64,000 bases of DNA from M3007 sp046329435 (GTDB lineage: Bacteria > Bacteroidota > Bacteroidia > Chitinophagales > Saprospiraceae). The stretch covers positions 124,001 through 188,000 of the forward strand of contig JAXLUR010000005.1 of the NCBI GenBank assembly GCA_046329435.1, written 5' to 3'. Numbering within the stretch: position 1 is the stretch's first letter; every line of letters starts with the position of its first letter. The notes beneath the pieces were generated by a model. That model was not told the origin of the DNA, ran no database searches, and was given only the letters and a program-made list of their open reading frames with translations. The position numbers and the translations under genes are program-made. This document shows, in pieces, positions 9,205-20,711 of the stretch.

Positions 9205-10419
9205 TCAGCTGCGCATGGCATTGACGGGGTCGAGCGAAAAAATCCTGACCACCGGGTAAAGAGATAAGAGCAGGCCGAGCACCAGCACCGTGAGGCCCTG
9301 GTGCAGGAAAATTTGAGGGTCGGGGCTTGTCGGCAAAACAGGTTCGAAGCCGAACCGCAAATAGGTTTCGCCCAGTTTGCCGCCGAAGCGGATAGGGTGG
9401 ACCTTGAAATACCAGGTCAGCGGAGCGGCAGCGATCAATCCGGCCACACATCCCAGGACGCTGATCAGCACCGATTCGTAAAACAAAACCCGTGCAATGC
9501 CGGCTTTTTTCATACCCAAAGCGACGAGCATGCCCAGTTCGCGGCGTCTTTCGGCCAGCATCATCAGCAGAGTAGAAAAAATGCCGAAGGAAATGAGCAG
9601 GTACAGAATACCGCTGATGAAGGCTGTGGCGGCAGTGTCGGTTCGGATGTGTTCGGTGATTTCGGGAAGCATTTCCTCCCAGGTCATGACCTCGCAGTCG
9701 GTCCCTGTCGCTGCGTGCAGCGAGGCCGCAATCGGGGCCAGGGCATGAGGGTCTTTGGGCAGAATAACCAGTGAAGTGGCCAGTTCGGGGGCATCGAAAA
9801 GCGTTTGAGCGGCCGGAAGGGGCAGCAGTACCAGCCGCTCGTTGAGTTCGGGCGAGCCGAATTCGAGCAAGCCGGCCACCGGAAACTTGCCTGCCGCCTG
9901 CGACCCGTAGTAGCCTTGTCCGAGCAACAACAGCGTATCGCCGACACCCAGCCCGAGTTTTTCAGCCAGGCCTTTGGGAATAAGGGCCGCCGATTCGTCG
10001 CGAGTCGGACAACGGCCCGCCTTCACCCGTGAAGGAAGCCCGGTTACGCGGTTTTCCGCCTCCGGCAGAATGCCGACGACCATGGCCCCGCGCGATTTTT
10101 CACCCGAGGACGCCAGGGCGAAGGTTTCGAGCCGGGGCGCCACGGCCTCGACTCCCGGAAGCGACAACAGCCTGTTTTGAAACGAATCGGTGGCCGCCAG
10201 GGTGTTTTCGAGGTTCTTTTCCTGCCAATAGCCGGCCCGATGCACTTGCACGTACCCGCTGTAAAAACCGACAACGTTTCGGACCAGGTTGTCAAAAATA
10301 CCCTGCATCAGCGCACTGGTGAACACCGCCAGCACCACCGCGCAAAATACCGAGCCCATCGTGATGAGCGTACGGGTGCGATTGCGCCAGAGATTTCGCC
10401 AGGCCAGGGAGAAGAGCAT
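9205..10419 (-). CDS. FtsX-like ABC transporter permease (first copy)
   Basis: Also 404 residues, with the same layout as its neighbour: MLFSLAWRNLWRNRTRTLIT and a first helix, a large periplasmic domain, then the FtsX domain (RRRELGMLVALGMKKAGIAR, late helices, and a C-terminal VVRIFSLDPVNAMRS). The shared WRNLWRNRTR start shows the two permeases are paralogs. It begins 3 bases after the LolA-like gene stops. Known relatives move lipoproteins or other hydrophobic molecules out of the inner membrane; with a LolA-like gene in front, lipid or lipoprotein traffic is the best inference. Confidence 0.92.
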   Translation of the reverse strand: MLFSLAWRNLWRNRTRTLITMGSVFCAVVLAVFTSALMQGIFDNLVRNVVGFYSGYVQVHRAGYWQEKNLENTLAATDSFQNRLLSLPGVEAVAPRLETFALASSGEKSRGAMVVGILPEAENRVTGLPSRVKAGRCPTRDESAALIPKGLAEKLGLGVGDTLLLLGQGYYGSQAAGKFPVAGLLEFGSPELNERLVLLPLPAAQTLFDAPELATSLVILPKDPHALAPIAASLHAATGTDCEVMTWEEMLPEITEHIRTDTAATAFISGILYLLISFGIFSTLLMMLAERRRELGMLVALGMKKAGIARVLFYESVLISVLGCVAGLIAAAPLTWYFKVHPIRFGGKLGETYLRFGFEPVLPTSPDPQIFLHQGLTVLVLGLLLSLYPVVRIFSLDPVNAMRS

Positions 10420-10422
10420 GAT

Positions 10423-11169
10423 TTATTTGACTTTGGTCATGTTTTCAGTGGTGAAAAAGGAATCGGCGATAAGCTGATTGAATACGATACTGTCATACAC
10501 AATTTCGGTTTTGTGTCCGGGTTTATTGGCCGGAATCATGGTGAGGCGCGAAGGCAACATGCGGTCGCCCATTTTTTTAATATCGGAACCGAGCAGCGTG
10601 CTGGCCAGCGAACCGTCTTCGTCGTAAAACTCGGCTTTTAACTGCAGTTCGTCTTTTTTATCGATCCAGACGATCACTTTTCCCCAGACAACAGCTGCTT
10701 CCGGCCTGGGCGTCATGCTGATTTTGTAACAGTCGCGCCCGGCAACGGTTTCGGAGCCCAGCAGGCTGTGGGTGTAATCGTTTACGGCGGAAGACTCCCG
10801 GACGAGGTCGTCGTTGGTAAAGTCGGTACCCATCCACGACTGGCTCATCATCGAAGGCGGCAGTTTGATAGTGCGTTCGATGGCGGGCGACCAGTTCCAC
10901 ACTTCTTTTTTGCGTTTCAGGTAGGTCACGCCCCGATCCTTGGCGGGTTCCTGGATGAGGATAAGGGCCAGTTCGGAGCCTTTTGTCCAGGTTTTGATGC
11001 GCATGGAGCGAGTCCATTTGGGGCGTGTGGTCGTGATGGTCATGGTGGCGACCGAACTGGCGCCCCTCGCCTTTTCATCGGCCCGGCGCACGATTTCACG
11101 GGCATCCTGAGCCGGCGCGGATGCGGCCAGCAGTAAAAAAACGACCTGAATCAAGAGCAGTTTTTTCAC
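10423..11169 (-). CDS. Outer-membrane lipoprotein-sorting protein (LolA-like)
   Basis: With the GTG start at 11169 the protein begins with a signal peptide (KKLLLIQVVFLLLAASAPAQ) and has 248 residues. The mature part follows the LolA-like 'outer membrane lipoprotein-sorting' pattern: a REIVRRADEKARGASS start, then beta-strands with MRIKTWTKGSE, YLKRKKEVWNWSPAIERTI and WMGTDFTNDDLVRESS. It is distinct from classical housekeeping LolA. Such proteins carry hydrophobic cargo across the periplasm in a half-barrel. It heads the minus-strand cluster and is 3 bases from the first permease. Longer ATG/TTG starts upstream lack a signal peptide at the N-terminus and were not chosen. Confidence 0.85.
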   Translation of the reverse strand: MKKLLLIQVVFLLLAASAPAQDAREIVRRADEKARGASSVATMTITTTRPKWTRSMRIKTWTKGSELALILIQEPAKDRGVTYLKRKKEVWNWSPAIERTIKLPPSMMSQSWMGTDFTNDDLVRESSAVNDYTHSLLGSETVAGRDCYKISMTPRPEAAVVWGKVIVWIDKKDELQLKAEFYDEDGSLASTLLGSDIKKMGDRMLPSRLTMIPANKPGHKTEIVYDSIVFNQLIADSFFTTENMTKVK

Positions 11170-11415
11170 GATTGGGAAAATTTGGATCAAAATAGAAAGA
11201 CCGGCCGGAATCTCCCCAAATATCGGGCAGTGCAGACGGGAATACGGATGAGAAAAGTCAGGTGCGGGGTTGACGTTTGGTCGTCGAAAGGCTGTGCCCG
11301 GGCAGGTGCAGGCGGGCAATCGGCCGAAGCGCTTGCAAGGTCAAGTGTTAGCTTTTTCGTAATCTTGCAGCGTTACGCCTCCCTGTCCGATCTTTTATTG
11401 ACATTGACTTGTCTC

Positions 11416-14400
11416 ATGAGAAAACACTACACTGTCCTTCTGTCCTGTTTGTTCTTTTGGACCCTCTCTCTGCGGGCGCAGTGCCCGATCACTGTAAATG
11501 CGGGTGAAGACATATACCTGTGCAGCCCGCCGACGCCTACGGAACTCAACGGAAACATAGATGGGGATTACCTGAATTTTACCTGGTCGCCGCTTTCGGG
11601 CCTGACTTTCCCGAATACCCTCTCACCGGGCGTAAACGTAACGCAAACCTCGACCTACGTACTTACCGCGTCGGCCGTGGACCCTGCCACCAACCTGATC
11701 GCCAACGGAGATTTCGAGGCGGGCAACTCCGATTTTTCGAGCGACTACGTGTACAATCCCGGCGACCTGGTGCCGGAAGGCTATTACGATGTGCTCGCCA
11801 ATCCGCAAGATGACCACCCCGGCTTCCAGCCTTGCGACGACCACACCTCGGGTAGCGGCAACATGATGGTGGTCAATGGCGCCGGCACGCCCAATCAGGA
11901 CGTATGGTGCCAGACGGTCTCTGTCATGCCCAATACCCAGTATGCTTTTTCGGCCTGGGTGACCACGGTCGTGGCGGCCTCGCCGGCGTTGCTGCAGTTT
12001 TCTATCAACGGACAAACGATCGGGCCGATCTTCAGCGCTCCCAGCCAGACCTGCATCTGGCAGAATTTTTACCAGATTTGGAACAGCGGCAGCGCTTCCA
12101 GCGCAACCATTTGTATCGTCAACATGAACACCACGCTCGGGGGCAACGACTTCGCGCTCGACGACATTTCCTTTTCTCCGGTGTGCAAAGTGAGCGATAC
12201 CGTTGTGGTGCATGTCGTGAATGTGACAGCCGTGGCTGCCCCCACGGTCATTATGATCCCCTGTGAAGGCGCTACCGTGACGCTTTCGGGAACCGGCAGC
12301 AGCACAGGCGCCGATTATTCCTACCACTGGGACACGCCCGACGGGAATATCGTGTCGGGAGAAACTACCCTGAACCCTGTCGTCAATGCGCCGGGCCAAT
12401 ACATTTTGACTGTTACTTTTGAAAAAGACGGCTATACCTGCGAAAAAACAGCGACGGTGAACGTCATCCTCACCCCCAATCCGCTGTCTGCCTGGATCAA
12501 CCCGCCCCAACCGCTGGGCTGCGGCAGCTCGGGCACGACCAATCTGGTCGGCAATTCCAATCAGGGCGCAGTCAGCTGGCAATGGTCAACCAACGACGGC
12601 AATATCGTATCGGGCCAGAATGCCAAAACCTGCGTGGTCAACGCTCCCGGCATTTACGAACTGCTGGTAACCAACATCATCAACGGCTGTACGGCAGTGG
12701 TGGAAGTGACGGTGACCACGGCCACCAACCCGCCCCTGGCCAATGCCAATGCCGGCACGATCACCTGCATCGACACCACAAGCGTCCTGTCGGGCGCGGG
12801 AAGCAGCACGGGCAACAACATCACCTATTCCTGGACAACCTCAAACGGCACGATCCTTTCGGGACAGAACACCATCAATGCCGTGGCCGGAACGCCGGGC
12901 ACGTATTACCTGCACGTCACCAACACCTCCAACAACTGCATCGCCAATGACACCGTGACAGTCAGCGGCAACCTCGCACAGCCCGTCCCGGCCATCCAGA
13001 CACCCGGCCCGCTGACCTGCGCCAACGATACCCTGACCCTCGCGGGTACGGTGGCGCCAGCCAATGCCACCTTTACCTGGACGGCTTCCGGCGGCGGAAA
13101 TATCACGGGCGGAAACGGAACGCTTACACCTCAGATCAATACCCCCGGCGCCTACACCCTCTCGGCAACTAACCCGGCCAATGGCTGCAAGGCGTCTGCC
13201 AGCGTCAGTGTGACGCAGAACATTCAGACGCCGGCAGTAAACATCCAGCCGGCCGACTCCATCACCTGCCAGTCGCCCAGCATATCCCTCGACGGCTCGG
13301 CCTCCTCCACCGGCCCTGCATTCAGTTATCAATGGACAGCCTCCGGCGGCGGCAATGTTGTGAGCGGCGATACCACGCTTGCCCCTGTGGTCAATGCGGC
13401 AGGTCTTTATACTTTATTGATTACAAATGCTTTAAACGGCTGCACAGCAACGGGCTCTATCCCGGTCGTGGCAGATCAAAATGTGGTGTCGGCAGTGGCC
13501 AATGCTCCTGACACCCTCACCTGTGCTGCCGATACCATCGCGTTGAATGCGGGCGGATCGTCGAGCGGTCCTTCCATTACCTATGCCTGGACCACCGGCA
13601 ATGGCAATATCGTCGGGGGGAACAGCTCGCCCAACCCGATGGTCGATCAACCTGGCACCTACCAGTTGCTCGTCATCAATACAGCCAACGGCTGCTCTGC
13701 CACCGACCTCGTGCAGGTAACGCAAAATACTGCCCAGCCCCAGTTGCAAATCGCGCAGCCGGGCGAGCTCACCTGTGCCAATCCAGTGCAGACGCTGAGC
13801 GGGCAAAATCTTTCTGCGGGCAATTTTGCCTATGCCTGGACGGCAGCCGCGGGGGGCAATATCGTATCGGGCGACAGCACCCTGAATCCTGTCGTGAACA
13901 CAGCAGGCAATTATACCCTCTCTGCCTGGAACCTCGACAACGGATGCTCCGCTCAGGTTTCCACTACGGTCACGGTTGAAACCGGTACTCCGACTGCTGT
14001 CATCGCGCCGGCGCCTGTCCTTAATTGTACCTTGTTATCGACCACCCTCAACACAGGTGGCTCCTCCACAGGCGCTCAATACACGTATCAATGGGGCGTT
14101 TCGCCCGGCGGAAATATCAGTTCGGGCGACGGCACCCCTGCTCCGGTCGTCGATGCGCCCGGCCAGTATTCACTGACAATCACCAACACCCAGAACGGCT
14201 GCACCGCTACCACGACGGTTGCGGTGAGTCAGGATCTCACCCACCCGCTCGCCGATGGCGGCGCCGACGGCCTGCTGAACTGCTACAACCCCGTGTTCAA
14301 TCTTTCGGCCGCGCTGGCCCCGGGCGTCAACCTGCAATACCAGTGGAGCACTTCCGGCGGCAACTTCATCGGAGACCCCAATATGACCAGCGTGAATTGC

Positions 14401-17400
14401 GATCAGGCAGGCGCCTACTACCTGGTGGTCACCAACACGGACAACCATTGCGTCAGCGCCGACACGGTTCTGGTAGCTGCCAATCAAACCGACCCTTCGC
14501 TCAGCCTCGCCACACCCGCAGTGCTGGGTTGCGTACTGACCCAAACAACCCTGACCGCCACGGCAACCGGCAGCAGCCCTGCTCTGGCCTACAACTGGCA
14601 GACGGCCGACGGGCAATTCGTATCGGGGCAGACCAGCGCCACTCCGGTGGTCGATGCTCCGGGCAATTATCAACTCACTGTCACCGATCCTGTCAATGGC
14701 TGTACCACGACCGGCCAGGTCGCCGTGCTGGAAAACCTGACGCCGCCGCTGGTGGATATTGCGCCCCCGCCAGTATTGACCTGTACATTGACCCAGTTCA
14801 ATCTGCAGGGCGATGGTACGGGCGACGCCACCTGGACCACCGCCGACGGCAACATCCTGTCGGGCAGCGACCAGTTTGGCCCTACGCTTGTCGATGCTCC
14901 CGGCACTTATGTGCTTAGCTCGGTTGACCCCGTCAATGGATGCACCGCACAGATATCGGTCACTGTAACGGAAAATATCGCGGCGCCCACGGTCAGCGCG
15001 GGCGCCGACGCTACCCTGAGTTGCGCCGTCAACTCTCTCGGACTCAACGGGTCAGCCGTCGGGCAGGGCGCGATCAGTTACAACTGGACGGCTTCTTCAG
15101 GCGGCAATATTTTGAACGGAGCCGGTACGCCAACCCCGGTCATCGATGCGCCAGGTATGTACACCCTGCTGGTCAGCGATGCGGCCAATGGCTGTACCAG
15201 TTCGGACATGGTGCAGATATTTGAAGATGCGAACGCCCCCCAGGCCAATGCAGGCGCTCCGACGACCCTCAACTGCCTTGTCGGGCAAATTACGCTGAAC
15301 GGCAGCGGCAGCAGCGGCGCGGGAATTTCCTATCAATGGACGGCCTCATCGGGGGGCAATATTGCGGCCAACCCTAACACCCTTTCTCCCACCGTGGACG
15401 CTCCTGGCGTGTACCAGTTACTCGTGACCAATGCGAACAATGGCTGCACTGCCACGGCCACCGTCACCATCCCGCAAGACATTGAAAACCCGCAGGTAGA
15501 TGCCGGCGCCGGCGCAGTACTGAGCTGCGCACAAACCACGCAAAGCCTCGGTGCGACGGCAACCACCACCAACGGCGGCGCCTTGCAGTACAACTGGCAA
15601 ACCACAGGCGGAAGCATTCTTTCCGGCGGAAATACGGCAACGCCAACCATCGGCGCCGCGGGCGTGTACACTTTGATCGTACAAAACCTGCTCAATGGCT
15701 GCACGGCAACAGATCAGACCACGGTAAACATCGATACGCTTGCTCCGACTGTAGCCGCGACCGCCCCGGCAACGCTGACCTGTGCACAGCCTCAAGTCAG
15801 TGTGAACGGAACGGTACAACAACCCGCCAACGGCTATTCCGTTGCCTGGACCAGCGCCAACGGCAATATCCTGAGCGGAGCCAGTACCCTCAACCCTTCG
15901 GTCGATCAACCCGGCACGTACGTGATGTTGGTCCAAAATCAGCAGAACGGCTGCACCGCAACTGCGTCGGCAGTGGTACAACAAAATATTCTGCCGCCGG
16001 TGGCCAGCATAGCGCCGGCCGCTACGATTACCTGTGACGACCCGCAGATCAGCCTCGATGCCTCGGGTTCGTCCAGCCTCGAAGCGTTGTCCTTTTCCTG
16101 GACGGCCTCCGGGGGCGGCGTCATCGTCAGCGGACCGAACAGCGCGGCGCCCACGGTATCGTCGGCCGGCAACTATACCGTCGTTGTGACCAATCAGGGC
16201 AATGGCTGCACCGACAGCGCCGTGCAGACGGTGTCCGTCGATACGCTCGCGCCGGCTACGGCGATTCTTTCCCCCCTTCCTCTCACCTGTACCCGCGACA
16301 CGGTGATGCTCAATGCGGGGGCATCTGCCAATGGCTCCAACTATTCGGCGATCTGGACAACCACGGGCGGGCATTTCACGGGCGGGCAAAATACCTTGTT
16401 CCCGGGCGCCGACCAGCCCGGGTTATATACCCTGGTTGTAGAAAACCTGAGTACCGGTTGTACCGGCACGGCCAATATTAATCTTACCCAAAACATCACA
16501 CCGCCGCAGGCGGATGCCGGCCCGCCGGCTGCGCTGGATTGCTCGCAACCGCAAGCCGTCCTGCAAGGCAGCAGTACGACGCCGGCAGTGCTCGGCTTCC
16601 AGTGGGCAACAAACGGCGGCCAGATTGTCTCGGGCGGCAACACGGCTACTCCGACAGTCGGCTCGGCAGGCCAGTACCTGCTCACCGTCACCAATACCGA
16701 GAACGGCTGCACGGCGACCGATCAGGTTCTGGTCACAGCAATACCGCCTCCCGCATTCGATCCCACTCCCGAGCAGCCTGATTGCCTCGATCCCAAAGGC
16801 GAGATCGACTTCGGCACAGTAAACGGCGGAACGCCACCCTACCGATATTCCATCGACGGCGGCGCACACTTTCAAACCAGTCCGGTATTCGGCAACCTTT
16901 CCGCCGATACTTACGAACTTGTCGTAAGCGACGACCACAGCTGTACGGCCGAAGACGAACTGACGCTCTTTGAGCCGGTGTTCCCCTCGGTTACCTTGCC
17001 GGTTTCGGTGACGGTTGAACTGGGCGATACCGAACAGTTTCACCCGGACATTAATCTGCCGCTGACCGACATTGCCAGTTGGCAATGGTCGCCCGCCGAT
17101 TACCTGTCGTGCGACGATTGCCCGGAACCCACGGTGCTACCTTTGCGCAGCACCCTGTACCACCTGACCATCACCGATGAAAACGGCTGCACGGCCTCTG
17201 CGCCGGTGCAGGTACGCGTCAACCGGCAAAAGAGCATTTATGCACCCAATATTTTCTCGCCGAACGGCGACGGGACGAACGACACGTTTAAAATTTTCGG
17301 AAAAGGCGTGACCGACATCCGCAACCTGGCTGTATTTGACCGTTGGGGAAATCAGGTGTTTTTTACCGAACACCTCGACCCGATCAGCGAAGACGGCGGC

Positions 17401-17520
17401 TGGAACGGAACTTTCAGGGGAGCGGATCTCAACCCTGGCGTATTCGTTTGGCAGGCTGTTGTCGAATTTCTGGACGGAGAAATCCTGGTGTTTGCCGGTG
17501 ACGTAACCCTCGAACGTTAG
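11416..17520 (+). CDS. Giant repeat adhesin-like protein with T9SS type B sorting domain
   Basis: A 2034-residue secreted protein. ATG at 11416 gives a clean signal peptide (MRKHYTVLLSCLFFWTLSLRAQ). A jelly-roll-like module follows at about 95-260 (NLIANGDFEAG, then a long acidic region). Next come 18 tandem Ig/PKD-like repeats of about 87 residues, each with an early LTC and a late PGxYxLxVTNxxNGCTA. A SprB-like repeat (GEIDFGTVNGGTPPYRYSID) follows. The C-terminus is the gliding-motility-associated type B domain (IYAPNIFSPNGDGTNDTFKI...FDRWGN). The paired cysteines imply one disulfide per repeat. It is probably a cell-surface or secreted filament-like adhesin exported by T9SS; the ligand is unknown. 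It is divergent from the LolA-like gene. Confidence 0.9.
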   Translation: MRKHYTVLLSCLFFWTLSLRAQCPITVNAGEDIYLCSPPTPTELNGNIDGDYLNFTWSPLSGLTFPNTLSPGVNVTQTSTYVLTASAVDPATNLIANGDFEAGNSDFSSDYVYNPGDLVPEGYYDVLANPQDDHPGFQPCDDHTSGSGNMMVVNGAGTPNQDVWCQTVSVMPNTQYAFSAWVTTVVAASPALLQFSINGQTIGPIFSAPSQTCIWQNFYQIWNSGSASSATICIVNMNTTLGGNDFALDDISFSPVCKVSDTVVVHVVNVTAVAAPTVIMIPCEGATVTLSGTGSSTGADYSYHWDTPDGNIVSGETTLNPVVNAPGQYILTVTFEKDGYTCEKTATVNVILTPNPLSAWINPPQPLGCGSSGTTNLVGNSNQGAVSWQWSTNDGNIVSGQNAKTCVVNAPGIYELLVTNIINGCTAVVEVTVTTATNPPLANANAGTITCIDTTSVLSGAGSSTGNNITYSWTTSNGTILSGQNTINAVAGTPGTYYLHVTNTSNNCIANDTVTVSGNLAQPVPAIQTPGPLTCANDTLTLAGTVAPANATFTWTASGGGNITGGNGTLTPQINTPGAYTLSATNPANGCKASASVSVTQNIQTPAVNIQPADSITCQSPSISLDGSASSTGPAFSYQWTASGGGNVVSGDTTLAPVVNAAGLYTLLITNALNGCTATGSIPVVADQNVVSAVANAPDTLTCAADTIALNAGGSSSGPSITYAWTTGNGNIVGGNSSPNPMVDQPGTYQLLVINTANGCSATDLVQVTQNTAQPQLQIAQPGELTCANPVQTLSGQNLSAGNFAYAWTAAAGGNIVSGDSTLNPVVNTAGNYTLSAWNLDNGCSAQVSTTVTVETGTPTAVIAPAPVLNCTLLSTTLNTGGSSTGAQYTYQWGVSPGGNISSGDGTPAPVVDAPGQYSLTITNTQNGCTATTTVAVSQDLTHPLADGGADGLLNCYNPVFNLSAALAPGVNLQYQWSTSGGNFIGDPNMTSVNCDQAGAYYLVVTNTDNHCVSADTVLVAANQTDPSLSLATPAVLGCVLTQTTLTATATGSSPALAYNWQTADGQFVSGQTSATPVVDAPGNYQLTVTDPVNGCTTTGQVAVLENLTPPLVDIAPPPVLTCTLTQFNLQGDGTGDATWTTADGNILSGSDQFGPTLVDAPGTYVLSSVDPVNGCTAQISVTVTENIAAPTVSAGADATLSCAVNSLGLNGSAVGQGAISYNWTASSGGNILNGAGTPTPVIDAPGMYTLLVSDAANGCTSSDMVQIFEDANAPQANAGAPTTLNCLVGQITLNGSGSSGAGISYQWTASSGGNIAANPNTLSPTVDAPGVYQLLVTNANNGCTATATVTIPQDIENPQVDAGAGAVLSCAQTTQSLGATATTTNGGALQYNWQTTGGSILSGGNTATPTIGAAGVYTLIVQNLLNGCTATDQTTVNIDTLAPTVAATAPATLTCAQPQVSVNGTVQQPANGYSVAWTSANGNILSGASTLNPSVDQPGTYVMLVQNQQNGCTATASAVVQQNILPPVASIAPAATITCDDPQISLDASGSSSLEALSFSWTASGGGVIVSGPNSAAPTVSSAGNYTVVVTNQGNGCTDSAVQTVSVDTLAPATAILSPLPLTCTRDTVMLNAGASANGSNYSAIWTTTGGHFTGGQNTLFPGADQPGLYTLVVENLSTGCTGTANINLTQNITPPQADAGPPAALDCSQPQAVLQGSSTTPAVLGFQWATNGGQIVSGGNTATPTVGSAGQYLLTVTNTENGCTATDQVLVTAIPPPAFDPTPEQPDCLDPKGEIDFGTVNGGTPPYRYSIDGGAHFQTSPVFGNLSADTYELVVSDDHSCTAEDELTLFEPVFPSVTLPVSVTVELGDTEQFHPDINLPLTDIASWQWSPADYLSCDDCPEPTVLPLRSTLYHLTITDENGCTASAPVQVRVNRQKSIYAPNIFSPNGDGTNDTFKIFGKGVTDIRNLAVFDRWGNQVFFTEHLDPISEDGGWNGTFRGADLNPGVFVWQAVVEFLDGEILVFAGDVTLER
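12219..16740 (+). repeat. Array of 18 protein-level tandem repeats (~260 bp each)
   Basis: Eighteen copies of a module ending PG/AGxYxLxVTNxxNGC can be counted in the translation. At DNA level the copies are diverged but share blocks around the aatggctgcac (NGCT) codons and the tcgggcggaaat (GGN) region, which would favour slippage or unequal recombination. Confidence 0.85.
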
Positions 17521-17615
17521 GCTTTCAAATTTTGAAATAAAATTGACCGGCTTTTGTAAAAAACGCTGATATGTGAACGGGAAAACTGCAATTTGCGGAC
17601 TTAAAAGCAGTAGCC

Positions 17616-18500
17616 ATGCCTGAAAAAAGTGGCACCGGCGTAATTGTCGGCCGATTCCAAACCTACAAACTCAACGCAGAGCACCAACGCCTGATTGACA
17701 TCGTTGTGGCGCGCCACAGGCGGGTGGTGATTTTCCTTGGCTCCAATCCAGCCCCAAGCGAAGTCAATCCGCTCGATTTCAAATGGCGCCGCGAACTTTT
17801 TAGCGAACGATACAGCGGAAAAGTGGAAGTGTTGGAAGTGCCCGACGCACCCGACGATCGCATCTGGAGTCAGGAACTGGACCGGCGTATCCTCGAACTG
17901 CGCCCCGAAGGAGAGGTGATTCTTTACGGCACTGCTGCCGGTTTTTGTGAAGCTTACAGCGGCCGTTATCCCACAGAGATTCTGGAGGCCGACGAAGAAG
18001 GCGCGACCTTCGATCTGGATACTTCTTTGGGTCATATCGACCCGGCCAGTTTTCGGGCCGGGGCGATTTATGCCATGCTTTGCCGCTTCCCGACGGCCTA
18101 CGCCACGGTGGATGTTGCCGTATTGCGCGACGATGCCCGCGAAGTGATGCTGGCGCGCAAGGCCAACGAACACAAGTGGCGCTTCCCCGGCGGATTTGCC
18201 GATCCGTCCGATGAAAGTTTCGAGGTGTCGGCGCTCCGCGAGCTCGCCGAGGAATGTGGCGAAATCCGTATTAAAAACCTGCTTTATCTGGGTTCCCTGA
18301 AAATGGACGACTGGCGTTACCGTGGTACACTCGACAGCGTGATTACGCATTTTTACGTATGTGACTGGATGGACGGCGATGCTTTGCCCGACGATGACAT
18401 CGCCGAACTAAAGTGGTTCAAAACAGAAGGGCTGTTGCCTGAAACCCTGATGCCCGTTCACCGGCCGCTGCTGGAAATGCTGAAATTATACCTCTCCTGA
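17616..18500 (+). CDS. Bifunctional NMN adenylyltransferase/Nudix hydrolase (NadM-Nudix)
   Basis: Residues 1-170 are a nucleotidyltransferase: GVIVGRFQTYKLNAEHQRLI is the NadM-type ATP-binding start, with EHQ in the HxGH position. Residues 175-294 are a Nudix domain with WRFPGGFADPSDESFEVSAL then RELAEECGE, which fits the Nudix box apart from one extra residue before the first glutamate. Known relatives make NAD from NMN and clear ADP-ribose. The gene would link NAD synthesis and ADP-ribose turnover in one cytosolic enzyme. It converges tail to tail with parE, 7 bases apart. The first ATG of the conserved block was taken as start. Confidence 0.88.
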   Translation: MPEKSGTGVIVGRFQTYKLNAEHQRLIDIVVARHRRVVIFLGSNPAPSEVNPLDFKWRRELFSERYSGKVEVLEVPDAPDDRIWSQELDRRILELRPEGEVILYGTAAGFCEAYSGRYPTEILEADEEGATFDLDTSLGHIDPASFRAGAIYAMLCRFPTAYATVDVAVLRDDAREVMLARKANEHKWRFPGGFADPSDESFEVSALRELAEECGEIRIKNLLYLGSLKMDDWRYRGTLDSVITHFYVCDWMDGDALPDDDIAELKWFKTEGLLPETLMPVHRPLLEMLKLYLS

Positions 18501-18507
18501 AGCAATC

Positions 18508-20406
<1,899 letters not shown>

Positions 20407-20711
20407 GGGTGCTTGCTTGTTCGTTGATCTTTGATCGCCGACCTTGGAGGGGGTGGAGCGGGCCGTTTGTTTGCCCGGTCTGGATGATTTGTAAGTCGCG
20501 CCCAAAATACGAGAGTTTTGAGTGATTGGAAAAACGTTGACACAAAACAGTGGGCAAAATTAGATTATTTTTATAAATAAAAACAAATTGTTTTTTTAAT
20601 TGAAAATGCCCGTTCAAATTTGACCAGATCTGTCACCCGACCGCGCCGAATTTGATCTAATCCCTGTTTTTTTGCCTTCCAATTCATTTTTGCCCCGCCA
20701 ATTGAAATTTT
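20407..20711. other. Intergenic region with divergent promoters
   Basis: This 305-base gap separates the divergent parE and cyclase genes. It has an AT-rich core (about 20555-20610) holding a good minus-strand promoter. No convincing -33/-7 pair was found for the cyclase gene, only T-rich stretches ending in TTTG (near 20671 and 20693). No ORF or RNA gene was recognised. Confidence 0.5.
20555..20587 (-). promoter_or_regulatory. Bacteroidota-type promoter for parE
   Basis: On the minus strand TTTG (20584-20587) is followed after 21 bases by TAATTTTG (20555-20562), matching TTTG-N19..21-TAnnTTTG. The 5' leader would be about 145 bases. Confidence 0.5.

Noticed and set aside
11182..11415. Upstream extension of the giant T9SS protein
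   Set aside because: It would bury the signal peptide 78 residues inside the protein.
12219..16740. CRISPR-like array
   Set aside because: The repeats are protein-coding, about 260 bp long and diverged, with no short identical direct repeats and spacers.
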